From Dillenia suffruticosa (lineage: Eukaryota > Streptophyta > Magnoliopsida > Dilleniales > Dilleniaceae), in the NCBI GenBank assembly GCA_033439265.1, contig JAVTVX010000017.1, forward strand, positions 10,562,001 through 10,626,000: a stretch of 64,000 nt of DNA, given 5' to 3'. The position numbers were made by a program, and so were the translations under genes. Under the pieces are notes generated by a model. The model was not told where the DNA came from, searched no databases, and saw only the letters and a program-made list of their open reading frames with translations. Below, in pieces: positions 47,469 through 59,000 of the stretch (positions are counted from its first letter, which is position 1; each line of letters begins with the position of its first letter).

Positions 47469-48611
47469 CGAGGGCATTCTATTTCCGTCATAAGATCACA
47501 ACTCATGCGATCCACCATATCACTATACAGGGTTTTCATACAGGGTTGGACGTCGTGCGACTAGCGAGTACACCTGCAAACAAAAACTGCTCGACACACC
47601 TGTTAGGATGATCGAGTAGTCACCGTTAATATCATAAGAAAGCTCGTTGTACCCCAGATCCAAGACTAATTACATTCATCGAGCTACTTTCCTCACCGAA
47701 AGTAATCCCCAGATATTACTCGACTATGTATTCACTATTATGTTCAAATCTCTACATGGATGAACATAAAAGACCGGTCGGTGAATACAACATAACAATG
47801 TAATGTCAATTGGTCTTCCTTTTCCCAAACTCGAATCTAGCGATCTCAATTCAGCTGCTTTCCTAGACCTGTCCCTCAGACCTCAATTTATCTTACGGGC
47901 CATTGGTAAACAGACTAAAGTAGCAAACACTGAATCATGATGTTAAGAGACAGCCGAAAGTAATAAGGACACAAGAGATCCCGCCCAATGGATCTCGAAT
48001 CTCACACAGTGGGGCTTGGGGATAAGTTTTAAATTATTGTCTCAAGTAATATAGCTCCCACTATCCCAAGTCGTCTTTTCACACGTGGTATGAAAACACG
48101 TGCCACAGTGTTACTCCCCCATCTCTCAGAAGGGCATATGTCAGATTTCTCTAACACTGTGCAGGTACGAGGACACAGTCTACTCATAAGACTTTACCTA
48201 GAGATCTCAGAAAGAGTACCTATGAGACAATATCACAAATTACAGGTGATATCTGAGATCTCAAACCTGGCTTCTCACAGGCAACATGGATGTGGGTACT
48301 TCCATGTCAGTCATATCGCATATGACCTCATCCTGAACACGTATCAGGGCGACTTATGTTCTAGCAGGGCCACTCTCAAAACCTCTTACAGCTAGAAACC
48401 GTCTTATCCCAGCTCACTCAGAGCCGGAGGTGGTCACTCGTGTGAGAGAGTCGACCTCGCCTGCCTGACATATCTATTACATATATATGATAATTAAAAG
48501 TAAGTGCATTAAATGAAAAATATAATGCAAAAGTGACTGAATAATGCACTATAATCATATATATAAAATCAATAAGCATCAACGTCATCATTAAGTACAA
48601 ATTGAGAAATG
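47469..48611 (-). other. Copia 3' non-coding region
   Basis: 1.14 kb between the pol stop and the polypurine tract, with no ORF of note. Longer than in compact copia elements. Possible function, such as an extra regulatory region, cannot be read from the sequence. Confidence 0.7.
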
Positions 48612-51600
48612 TCAGTAGATATTCAAACCCAATGACTCTCTATGCCCTAAAAAAGAGTCTCTAGTGATGGGTTTGGTGAAGGGGTCAGCCACCATGCTGT
48701 GTGTCGAAATGTACTTGACGGTCACTTCACCCTTCTCGATGATGTCTCTAACATAATGGTATCTGGTGTCGATGTGTTTAGTTCTACTATGAAACTTAGG
48801 GTCTCGAGTGTAAGCGATAGCGGCCTGATTATCACAATAAATCATTACAGGTCTCCCACTATCCGCTATAATCCCTAAGTCATTCAGTAGTCTCCGGAGC
48901 CAAACACTCTCCTGAACTGCAACTGAGCACGCCACGAACTCAGCCTCCATCGTAGATAGAGCAACACAGGTTTGCTTCTTACTGCTCCAAGAGATAGCTC
49001 CGCCATTGAGCAAGAAAGCAAAACCTGATGTCGATTTGCGTTTATCCAAATCGCCTCCCCAGTCGGCGTCCGAATAGCCCACAAGGCGCAAATCGCCTCC
49101 TCCGTAACTCAAGGAGAAGTTTGTAGTTCCTTTTAGATATCGGAAAATCCTTTTCACTGCTCTCCAGTGACCCCTTCCAGGATTTGCCTGATATCTGCTC
49201 ACCAGACCAACTGCATAACAAATGTCCGGTCTAGTACACAACATTGCGTACATCAAACTTCCCACTGCACTGGAATAAGGTACTTTACTCATTTCCCTTA
49301 CTTCTTCCTGAGTTTTCGGACACATGTCCAGACTCAAGCCTTCACCTTTGGCGATCGGAGTATCTATGGGATTACAATCATTCATCCCAAAACGCTCAAG
49401 AATTTTCTTAATATAGGTCTCTTGTGAAAGAGCCAACATCTTTCTATAGCGATCCCTCTGGATCTTAACTCCAAGGATGAACTCAGCTTCACCCATGTCT
49501 TTCATGTCGAAACTGGATGACAACCATGCTTTGATGGTCTTTAAATACTTAATGTTGTTCCCAGTCAACATTATGTCATCCACATACAACGACAGGATCA
49601 CAAAAGAGTTATCAGACCGAATCAGATAGACACAATGATCCTCCTCAACCATCGTAAAACTGTAAGATATCACCTCCTCGTGAAATCTTAGGTACCACCG
49701 CCTGGATGATTGCTTTAGACCGTATATCGACTTCCGAAGTCGACAGACCTTGTCTTCTTGACCTACCAGAACAAACCCAGGGGGCTGTTCCATGTAGATC
49801 TCCTCATCCAGGCTCCCGTTAAGAAAAGCGGTCTTAACGTCCATCTGGTGTAACTCAAGATCCATACTAGCGACAATCGCCAAAAGTAAACGGATCGAAG
49901 TAAATTTGACTACTGGAGAGAAAGTCTCCTCGTAGTCCATGCCCTTGGTCTGCGTGTAACCCTTGGCTACTAGACGGGCCTTGTACCTCTCAATCGATCC
50001 GTCGGCCTTTCTTTTAATTTTGAAAACCCACTTGTTTCCAATAGCCTTTCTTTCCTCAGGTAAGTCAACTAGCTCCCAGACTTCGTTGACTCTCATTGAT
50101 TCCAATTCCTCGTGCATGGCCTGTAACCATTGGTCCTTTGCTGAACCCTCAAGAGCCTCCTGTGCAGTCCTCGGCTCTTCATCGTCCTCAGGAGTCACAA
50201 TGAGGATCTTATCCTCAATCGGGAAACGGCGACGTGGCACTTGTCCCCGATTACTCCTTCGAGGAGAGAGAGATCCCACACCTTGAAATGGATTGCTCCC
50301 ACTAAGATCAAGATCCATAATCGGCTCTTGAATCTCGTCACTGGGTTCGGCTAAGCCACTAGGCTCATCCATCTCGTAAAAGGTGAGATCTCGATCGATT
50401 TCTCCTCTTTTAGGAAAATCACTTTCGAGAAATGTGATATCACGAGACTCTATCTCGGTGACAGTACCGTCCGTATGTTCTCCTAGGAACACATATCCTT
50501 TGGATTGTTCAGAGTATCTAACAAAGATACACTTCTTTCCTCGCGGTCCTAACTTGCCGTACTGATGCGAGGAATCACGAACATACGCAGCGCAACTCCA
50601 TGGCCTCAAGTGGCTAAGGTCAGGCTGTCTCCCTGTCCAAAGCTCGTATGGGGTGCTTACTACAGACTTTGTCGGAACACGGTTAAGGACGTAAGCCGCA
50701 GTCAACAACGCATCCCCCCAATGAGAGATAGGTAGGTTGGCTTGTGCCATCATCGACCTCACCATCTCCAACAGAGTCCTATTCCTTCTCTCGGCTACTC
50801 CGTTCTGTTGAGGAGTAGCAGAAATAGTTAACTGTCTCGTAATACCTCTATCGGAACAGAGCTCTTTAAATTGCTCAGACAGATACTCGCGCCCCCGATC
50901 GGTTCCGAGAGTTTTCACCCTCAAGTCTAGCTGATTTTCAACCTCACTGATAAACCTCCTGAAACATTCTAGTGCCTCAAACTTGTGTGAGATCAGGTAG
51001 ACGTAACCGAAACGCGTGTAATCGTCTATAAATGTAATAAAATACGTGGCTCCGTTTCGGGCTCTCACATTCATGGGTCCGCAAATGTCGGAATGGACCA
51101 ATTGCAATGGAGTCCCAGCTCTCATTGCTTTCCCAAATGGTTTTCTAGTGGCTTTGCCCGCAAGGCAAAACTCACATACGGGCAACTGAACCTTGGTTAG
51201 CGGGCCCAGCAGGCCATTCGTAGCTAACCGGGCCATCCTCTCTTGCCCTATGTGGCCAAGTCTACTATGCCATACATTCACATCATCCACTACACTATCA
51301 GATGCAAAAGCAATAGTAGAAGAAGAATAAGTCTCATAACATGAAATCATATCCAGTACATAAAGTCCCTCATGGACCAAACCGGAACAAATTAAAGAAC
51401 TGTCATAAGTAATGGAAACTCTAGAGTTTCCCAACAACACTGAATATCCCAACAAATCTAAACATCGGACAGATACTAGATTCCGCCTAATCTCAGGAGC
51501 ATACAAAACATCATGAAGATATAAGACTTGGTCACTTCGTAGCAATAGCTTGCAAGTGCCAATCCCTTTTACTTCCACGAATGCTCCATTCCCCACGTAT

Positions 51601-51692
51601 AGCTCCTCGCCTGGGGACTTAAACGGCGGAACTCCACGTATGCGCTCCTGTCCCGAGCTACATGGTCCGTGGCTCCTGAGTCTACAATCCAC
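48612..51692 (-). CDS. Copia Pol polyprotein: protease rest, integrase, reverse transcriptase, RNase H
   Basis: 1,026 codons without a stop. The true homology starts around residue 26 (SPGEELYVGNG), the downstream half of the protease; the ATG at 51692 is not the native start. Integrase: H142, H146, C173, C176, then catalytic D202, D265 and E301. RT: QMDVKTAFLNG at about 616 and YVDD at 703-706. RNase H: DADWGGD, STMEAEF and YCDNQAA near the C-terminus. The stop follows SLGLNIY. All catalytic residues are present, so the enzymes look functional; only the gag-pol frame link is in question. Confidence 0.95.
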   Translation of the reverse strand: MDCRLRSHGPCSSGQERIRGVPPFKSPGEELYVGNGAFVEVKGIGTCKLLLRSDQVLYLHDVLYAPEIRRNLVSVRCLDLLGYSVLLGNSRVSITYDSSLICSGLVHEGLYVLDMISCYETYSSSTIAFASDSVVDDVNVWHSRLGHIGQERMARLATNGLLGPLTKVQLPVCEFCLAGKATRKPFGKAMRAGTPLQLVHSDICGPMNVRARNGATYFITFIDDYTRFGYVYLISHKFEALECFRRFISEVENQLDLRVKTLGTDRGREYLSEQFKELCSDRGITRQLTISATPQQNGVAERRNRTLLEMVRSMMAQANLPISHWGDALLTAAYVLNRVPTKSVVSTPYELWTGRQPDLSHLRPWSCAAYVRDSSHQYGKLGPRGKKCIFVRYSEQSKGYVFLGEHTDGTVTEIESRDITFLESDFPKRGEIDRDLTFYEMDEPSGLAEPSDEIQEPIMDLDLSGSNPFQGVGSLSPRRSNRGQVPRRRFPIEDKILIVTPEDDEEPRTAQEALEGSAKDQWLQAMHEELESMRVNEVWELVDLPEERKAIGNKWVFKIKRKADGSIERYKARLVAKGYTQTKGMDYEETFSPVVKFTSIRLLLAIVASMDLELHQMDVKTAFLNGSLDEEIYMEQPPGFVLVGQEDKVCRLRKSIYGLKQSSRRWYLRFHEEVISYSFTMVEEDHCVYLIRSDNSFVILSLYVDDIMLTGNNIKYLKTIKAWLSSSFDMKDMGEAEFILGVKIQRDRYRKMLALSQETYIKKILERFGMNDCNPIDTPIAKGEGLSLDMCPKTQEEVREMSKVPYSSAVGSLMYAMLCTRPDICYAVGLVSRYQANPGRGHWRAVKRIFRYLKGTTNFSLSYGGGDLRLVGYSDADWGGDLDKRKSTSGFAFLLNGGAISWSSKKQTCVALSTMEAEFVACSVAVQESVWLRRLLNDLGIIADSGRPVMIYCDNQAAIAYTRDPKFHSRTKHIDTRYHYVRDIIEKGEVTVKYISTHSMVADPFTKPITRDSFLGHRESLGLNIY

Positions 51693-52609
51693 AAAGGAGA
51701 AGAGTTAATGAGCATCACATTAGATGACACGTAACTCAAACCATGTAAAGAAGAATGACATACCTTTCGCTCGCCACACTCGCGTGCGAAATGCCCAAGC
51801 TTGCCACAAACATAGCATTGGACTTTGCTCTTATCGAGCTCCTTCTTCTTGTGCTTCTGTCCTTTGTCGTCGGTCTTGGCAGGTTGCTTCTTCTTGCCTT
51901 GGCCCTTGGCCTTCTTCTCATGCTTGCGCCACTTGCGCTTTAAACCCCGGGAGCCCTTACTCGACTCCGCAAAATTAGCATGAGCAGAAGAAGACCTAGC
52001 CACCTCCTGACGCTCCTCCTCGAGCTCACAGTGCCTATTCACGTCCATGAAAGTATGAATACTCTCAGTGTGCGTGAGATAGGTCTTAACCACATCCCAG
52101 GAGTCAGACAAGGACTGGATCACACCCAATACCTGAAGCTCATTAGACATCGGCTCCCCCATATTCTTCAGAGAGGCGATCATACTCGACATGTGCATTA
52201 AATACTGTTTCATTGTATGATCGTGCCTCTTCTTATAAGTGATGAACTTATAAGTCAGCATCCTCACCTTAGGAGCTGACGGGACGCCATATTGCTCTCT
52301 TAGAGCATGCCAGATCGACTGTGCAGTAGGATACTGCTCGTAAATCGGAATCAGTTCATCGTGCATGCAGCTAAGAAGGATTACCCTCGCTTGGCTATCC
52401 TTCTTTTTCCAAGCACGATACACCTCCTGATCCCGTCGTGCTTGTGCCGTGGAACCCTCCCCGGGATCCACCATCTCGTTCTTAAGAACTTCCCCGAGTT
52501 CTTGTTCCTCGAAGACAAACTGAACCTTTCGGTGCCAAATATCATAATTGTCACCGTTCAGTTTATCTCCCTTAACGAGATCTAGAACGACAGTCTTCGT
52601 AGCAGCCAT
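51569..52609 (-). CDS. Copia Gag polyprotein plus protease start
   Basis: 346 codons from ATG 52609. The N-terminal two thirds (about residues 10-210) match the copia Gag family (GDNYDIWHRKVQF near the start), which forms the particle. A Lys-rich region at about 220-260 follows, then a CX2CX4HX4C zinc knuckle at residues 265-278 that binds the element RNA. Residues 307-316 (WIVDSGATDH) contain the aspartic-protease active site. Thus the protease begins in this ORF but its continuation lies in the pol frame. The ORF runs out of frame from about residue 332. Confidence 0.92.
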   Translation of the reverse strand: MAATKTVVLDLVKGDKLNGDNYDIWHRKVQFVFEEQELGEVLKNEMVDPGEGSTAQARRDQEVYRAWKKKDSQARVILLSCMHDELIPIYEQYPTAQSIWHALREQYGVPSAPKVRMLTYKFITYKKRHDHTMKQYLMHMSSMIASLKNMGEPMSNELQVLGVIQSLSDSWDVVKTYLTHTESIHTFMDVNRHCELEEERQEVARSSSAHANFAESSKGSRGLKRKWRKHEKKAKGQGKKKQPAKTDDKGQKHKKKELDKSKVQCYVCGKLGHFARECGERKVCHSSLHGLSYVSSNVMLINSSPLWIVDSGATDHVARDRSAYVEFRRLSPQARSYTWGMEHSWK

Positions 52610-53739
52610 GTCTCTGTTACACAGAAAAAGAGACGTTAGTGACTAATAATGCTTATTTTCACAATTTCGTACACCCTACGAATTAAAAATCCAAAATGAA
52701 TCAAGTATTGATCCCAAAGTGAGCATATGAGTCAACGGACACTATACACCACAACCCGGGATCTCATCTCTTTATCTGGACTTTAATTCGGTGTACAAAA
52801 TCCCACAAATAGTCACAATTTACCTCATAGGACCCCAAAAGAAAATTGAAAAAATCAATTTTGGGCGACCTGACGCGCCGCCGGGGTCCCCACGCACCGC
52901 CGCGCACCGGCGGCGCGTCTGCAGGCCCTGCCACGCGCCTCCACGCGCCGGCAGGAGCCTGGATCACGCGCCAGACGCGCGGTAAGTTCTTCACGCGCCA
53001 CCACGCGCCTTTCGTGGCTCGGCTCACGCGGCGCGCGTGGCCCACGCGCTGCCACGCGCCTGAGCCGACTCGGCTCACGCGCGCCCAGTCGCGGCGCGTT
53101 CTCACGCGCCCTCACGCGCGGAGCCGAGTCAGCGGGTCGGTCAAACGGGTCAGGTGACCCGACTGCGGTTAACGGGTCGGTTGACCCGACACGTGTCGGG
53201 TCGTGGGTCGACTCTTGACCCGCCCCGACCCGTGCCCCTTCTGGACCGCTCACGCGCCTTACGTGCGCGTGAGGGACACGCGCCAGCTGGACGCGCTTAT
53301 TGGCGCGTGTTGTGCACGCGCCCGCGGGTCTGGAACTCATCTTCTTTGCCCGACGGGTCTACAACTGGGTTTTTCGACCCGGTTCTCCGAAAACCCAATT
53401 TCCAGTATAAACAATATGCAATATATATGTCAAAATGTAGATCTAGCAGAGACAAACTTAGATCTACCATTTTCATGCTCTGATTTGACCTAAAACTCGC
53501 CAAATCTGGGGTTGAAGTGTTCGGTCACTATTCACGGCCGAATGCTTCAACCGGAATTTTCTTAGCCCTATCGTGCTCAGAAAATTATGAAAAAATTATT
53601 TTCGTGTTCTACGTGAGTTGGGTAACACAGTGGTATAATCGGATTCACGAAATTCATTCGTGATCCGAACATCAAATTTTATACCCTATATTTTATACCA
53701 AATTAAATTCCGAAAAATTATTTAAAATATATCTAACAC
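52610..53739 (-). other. Copia 5' leader with CpG-rich ACGCGCC array
   Basis: 1.13 kb between primer-binding site and gag ATG. The part 52862-53332 is strikingly GC- and CpG-rich in an otherwise AT-rich window. It carries about eleven exact ACGCGCC words and many GGGTC/GACCC words in both orientations. ORFs read through it on both strands lack any motif and are composition artefacts. Confidence 0.85.
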
Positions 53740-53752
53740 GCTCTGATACCAA
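53740..53752 (-). other. Primer-binding site (initiator-Met tRNA)
   Basis: TTGGTATCAGAG on the minus strand directly adjoins the 5' LTR and matches the 3' end of plant tRNA-iMet, the usual primer of copia elements. Confidence 0.9.
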
Positions 53753-54204
53753 TGTTAGATTATGGTGACTCAATCACGCAACGGAAGCAATAATTAACAT
53801 TTTTCAGAATCATAAAAGATCAAGTTTACGGTATACCTTAATCGGTGATTCGAATAATTTCGGAAACCGCAAACTTGGAACTGCAACAACTCGCAGTCGG
53901 GATGATAGTTACGTAAGACGAACTATTAACACAATACCACGACGTTCCAACCCTTAACCCGGTGATTCGTGCGTTGATCGGAATCAATCCCTCTTGATCA
54001 TCATCTCTCTTGATGTTCTCTCCTTTTATTTTTCTTTTTTCATATAACTTAACTTACCTTTTTTTTTGTTTTTTGTTTTTGAATCATAACTCCCGCAGGA
54101 GTTATTTGGAGAGTGAAATTAGGGGAGAGTGGGGTAATGGGTAACTACCCATTACCCCCTTTGTTTTTGAAATTTAAATAGCCCCACGTGGGCATTACAC
54201 AACA
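53753..54204 (-). repeat. 5' LTR of the copia element
   Basis: 452 bp, identical to 47002-47453 except for two substitutions (near 53830 and 54015). In element orientation a G-box palindrome CCCACGTGGG (54183-54192) is followed closely by TATTTAAAT, a TATA-like box, then a 28-base perfect hairpin (54131-54158). Confidence 0.95.
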
Positions 54205-54209
54205 AGCAA

Positions 54210-55924
54210 CATCAAGTGTCGAGGGTACGAGTGAAATGTTGATTTGTGAAGTCGTCTCGGTTGTATGCAATGGGGTAGAAGTTCCATGAGATGGAAAAGA
54301 TTTAAAGTACCCTGTGCAGTTCAATATTTGATGGCTGCGGAGAAGAAGAACCTGCACACCGAGTCAACTTATGAAAATTTTGCCCTTTTAATTGTTATAA
54401 ACACCTTCGTCTTTTAATCAGATAAAAAATTCGACTTTCACTTAATATGAAAAAAACAATATTAAAAAACTCGTCCTCATAAATTAAACCCTATAACGAT
54501 TGATCTAAATTAATAAAGACGAAACTCCAAATACTGAACGATGACAAAAAACTATGATACCAAAAAAAATAAATCACGATTCATATAATTGTTATCTGGA
54601 CTGATGTGCGTTATGTACGACTTTATGCTTCCGTGAGCCATATTTTGTATCCCTCTGTGTTACACTTATATAGATAAATTTTTAACTGTTTCATTGATTT
54701 AGTTTTTATTCATCTAAAATATTGATTAAAAAAAGGGTAATTTTTCTTAATAATAATAAGATTGGATAATATATGTAATTCTATGTCATGCAATAGATAA
54801 ATAAATAAATAAATAAAAACTTCTAAGAGCACAAGAATCAATTCCAAACTAACTCACAAGAATTAAATACGGATCTAAATATCTTATACACAAGAAATTA
54901 CAATATTTATAGATTATAAGGTTAATTTGCAAATTTTGAGCAAGTTTGAAATTCCGATTCAACAACCTATAAATACTCCGGCAGGAGACCAAAGCTATTG
55001 CTACTGAAACCTTTCTTCAGCTTCCTCTTCTCTAAAGAAACATATGTATCTGAATGATTTTATATATTTTTTTACTAAGTTTTCTCCCCGCAGTAAGCAC
55101 ACTCACTATAACTAAATAAATAAAAATAAGACCTTTTTTTTTTCCTAATTAAAAGAACTTTTTTTTTTTTTTTTTAAAAGAAATCAATTATGAATCTCAT
55201 GGCTTTTAATTTCATATTTTTCAATAAATCAGTTTCCAAGTTTATTGAGATCTTATTATAATAAAATCTAATAGGATTTATTTCTATTTTATGTGGAGGT
55301 ATTTTTAATTATAAAATATTAACTTAAAATATCAGTTTTAAAAAATATAATATAAAATTAAAAAAGAAAATAAGATTCTACTAATGAGATGAAAAAGAAA
55401 AAGGAAGCAAAGAGGCGGAAGACCCATGTTCGTTTCATTTTTTTAGTTGAACTTTTTTCATAATAAACAAGTAGATACGTCGATATCGGGAGCATTACCT
55501 TGAGAGGCTGTCTGCGAGAACGCCAATCTTTTAGACAATGTGACATACCTGAAAATGACAATTTCATGTACAAGGTATGCATGTGAGGAAAAGATGTAGT
55601 GCACCTTAACAATTTTTGTGAACAGTTGGCCACAAGAAGAGTAAACTGCAAGTCACAGGAGCCGATTCAGCATCCTCATCATATCATTACGAGACATTTT
55701 CACAATGTCCTGCATGGGCATTAAATTGTCCATCCATAGTGCATAATGTATGGGATTCGAAACCAAATCTGAAGAATTTCTACACGAGGCACCTTATGCT
55801 TTAAATTTCATGTGTTGCTAATGAAGCTGTATAATATAGCCATGGATACAATCACCTAAAGAAAAATAATGGTGATCTGCCATGGAAGAACACCAAATGT
55901 CTAGTGTAGTTGTAGTCAAACAAT
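54210..55924. other. Intergenic and CLT 3' flank
   Basis: AT-rich spacer after the copia element, rich in A and T runs and an AAAT repeat near 54800. It should include the CLT 3' UTR at its right end. No gene seen. Confidence 0.65.
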
Positions 55925-56073
55925 TTAATAGTTCTTCTTGGCCAACCAAGGTGCATTGTATAGAATGAGACCAGAGATAAGAACGACACTGCCAAAGAGG
56001 AAGAAGGGACTCAGTCTTGCACTGTCTGGCAGGTAAGGCAATGGAAGAGAAAGGATATAAATCGAAACTGGCA
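55925..56073 (-). CDS. CLT: CLT last exon and stop
   Basis: 149 nt. Completes Val, then [39 protein letters not shown] and a terminal WLAKKNY before TAA at 55925-55927. The final helix and short basic tail match the family's end. Acceptor ATGCAG. Confidence 0.88.
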
Positions 56074-59000
56074 CTGCATGTAGCAAAAGTTACCATTATT
56101 AGAAGGCAAGAAATATGTTTGTAAGAACTGCTGTTTAGGGGGGGGGGCAAGGATGGGCACCTGATAGAATTGTTGCAAGAGAAGAAACCACTGCTGAGGA
56201 TATCTTAACCAAATTGAGCGCTGATATGTTGAAAGCTATATTTATTGTAATATAAAGTAGGGGTAATAGTGGGGCTCCACTGCAACCTGAAATAAGCGAG
56301 TGCAAGTACTAAATGATAAAATCAAATAGATGAAGAGGAGCACAGAGATGGAAATTTGGCCCCTTCTCATTGCCAAGCAAAGAAAAGAAAAATTACGTTT
56401 GCTTGTTTGATGTATCATTCTCCTTTAACTGATATGAACAGTGTAGAAAACTAAAAGGAACTCTTCAACATTAGAACGAAGTAAGATCAATAACAACAAA
56501 CTTATTTTATGAGCTTGCTTTGTCTGCGCAACTAAGGGAGACTAATAAGGGGAAATCAGGTTTTTGAATTGGCGAACAGTTTTGGCACTATATACAGTAT
56601 TTTTGAGAAGGATAAAAATTGGGAAATACTGGCAGTCACAGGTCATTGATGGATTCTATAGATAAAATATTTGCAGACAAAATAGGAGGAGGATCCAATT
56701 GAACCAAAAGTTATTGAAAGCTTAAAAATAAGAAAGCTTGCCTGCTGCACCACCTCCAATATTGAAAAAGCAACCAGCACCACTTTTCAAATAAGAAGGA
56801 AGTTCTTTGAGTGGTATCCCTTTCAAGTTTGACAAGAAGGGAAGAAAGAGAAGTACAAACAAAGCCTGTAAGCAAAAGGTCATTGTAAATATGGCTGCAA
56901 ATTGAAATCATCCTAAGTAGCTCAAACAAACATCCGATGGAGCACTGGCCACATATACTATCTCTAGTCTCCATATTACCTCCTACATCTCACTGACCCT
57001 TCCAATTTGACAGGGACAGCTGGGGGGGAAGAGGAAAAAAATTACATGAAATAGTACTTAGCCTGATTTCCATTATAGTTTTGGCCCGTGTCCTAATTTT
57101 GAGCATGATCCTAGATTCACAACAAAAGACTTGAGCATATCCCCTTCAGGGTAAGGTAGTGAGTGGAAAATAATTTCTTGAAAATCTGGGATATATGAAA
57201 TAACCAAAGTCTTGGAATTAGATTATTGATGAGTTCAATAAAGCATTCTTCAGTGTAGTGATGTAGATATTCATGCTTTAGAGGGATGTCCATCACTGTT
57301 GCTAGACATTGAATGCAGCAGTTAGAGATGTACCTCAAAGAAACTAAAGCCTTCTGCTAGTAAGTGCACTGGTACATGTAACAAGGGCTTTGAGAGGGGA
57401 TCCCCCATTCCCTCCCCCCCCCCCCAAAAACAAAAAAAAAAGGAAGAAGAAAAGAAAAGAAAAGAAAAGAAAAGAAAAGAAAAGAAGAAAGATGTTTTTT
57501 TAGTTTGGTCACCTCAAGATCAGTTGTCTAGGTTTAAATTGAAGGCCGGTAGACACACATATCCCATAATGGCATATCTTGAGGATTGGTTCTAGATCTT
57601 GCTTTAGGCTCAATGGATCATGTAAGAGCAATTTGAGATTATAACTATGAGAAGTAGAGATCAAATACCACATGTAAAACCAGAACTCACTGATAAGAAT
57701 GAACTTTGATCATATCTGCCTAAAAAAGAAATCATCAAATGATCTGGACTGTGCCTTTTCATATTTTTATTTTTTTTATTGTGATTTGAAAGCATTCAGA
57801 CAAGAAAAGAAACACTGTCTTTGATCTATAGAATGATTAAACAAAATACCTGTAAATACTAAATTTAAGGGGGCTTAGAGTGCAAGCAAGGTGAGATGAA
57901 AGTGTTATCAGAAAGTGGCTTCTGGCCTGAAACCTATTATATTGCAGTGTTTCAATAAATATCATATACTCCTTAAAGATGCATGATTTTTGGTACACAA
58001 CATGAGTAGGAAGAGTCTTAGCAATATCAATTTAATTGTCCAGTCCTCCATATCACGATGGAATAGATGGCATAAGAAAGACGGCAGATAACTACCTGGA
58101 ATCCAGATCCAAAGGAATTGACAACAAATATGTCAAGTAACTTTCCCTGCAATTACGTAGGTTGACCAATCTGAGAAACTTAAGAGGAAAGTAACTTGAC
58201 AACTAGAAGAAAGAGTTGTTTGGTGCACAATAACCTTAACAAATACCATACCTTCATTCGCTTTGAAGCATCAATGAAAACAGATTCCTGTTCAGAAAAA
58301 GGATTCAAGGTGAATTGTCCAACTATTGTACAGCATAGAAAATTAGATTAGTTTATTTTGTGACCTCAACCTTGATAATTGAAGCACCAGCTTGAAAAGC
58401 AGCAGAAGCAATCATGAGTACTGGCCATATGAACTCAACTCCAGAGAGCATTTGATCAGCACTTGATCCACTGCAGCACCATAGATGCAAGGAAGATGAG
58501 AAGATCTATCTTGATGCAAAAAAAAGAAAAAAAGGTTTGACCATTTCAAACTCCAAAACCACAAACTCTAAACCAAAGGAATCAAGAGAAAACAAGGTCT
58601 TGATGAAAATAATATGTCAAAAATGTCTTACAAAACCCAGTAACTAGTATTTATACTCCTGTAACCTTAAACAATCAAAAATTAAAGAAATTGATTAAAA
58701 ATTAAGGAAATTAGCAAGAAAAAAACAAAAAAAGACGTCATGTGATTTTCTGTCAAAACGCCACGGCACAACTATCAGAAATTGAGTGTGGTGCTGCACA
58801 CAAAATGCTATGCGCAATGGATGGAGCACCCCAGCACAACTCTCAGAAAGTGAGAATTGCACAGCAGGGGTGAGGCACTGGGCGGTTTTCAGGAATGCTG
58901 CCAGCACTTCTGCACCTGTTGCTGTCTACTAATCCTGTGGCCATTTGCTCCTCTTTCGTGTGTTCCTATGCCTCTTTTGCACGTCTATAAACTCGATGGT

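Larger units (their letters stand above)
46997..54209 (-). mobile_element. Complete young Ty1/copia retrotransposon (Tnt1/Tork-like) with target-site duplication
   Basis: Element 47002-54204 (7,203 bp) on the minus strand, flanked by AGCAA at 46997-47001 and 54205-54209. It has two 452-bp LTRs starting and ending TGTTG...TAACA in its own orientation, an iMet primer-binding site, a GC-rich leader, gag (52609-51569), pol (51692-48612; order integrase, RT, RNase H, hence Ty1/copia), a 1.16-kb 3' non-coding tail and a polypurine tract. The LTRs differ at two sites (about 0.4%), so insertion is recent. Gag and pol are in different frames. It lies between SABRE and CLT, and its 3' LTR points toward the SABRE start. 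Confidence 0.95.

Noticed and set aside
51600-51692. ATG at 51692 as a native Pol start
   Set aside because: The first 25 codons are an out-of-frame reading of the end of gag; homology to copia protease begins after them.
52764-53493. Several long ORFs on both strands in the GC-rich copia leader
   Set aside because: All are Arg/Ala/Pro-rich readings of ACGCGCC words with no family motif; stop codons are simply rare in this composition.
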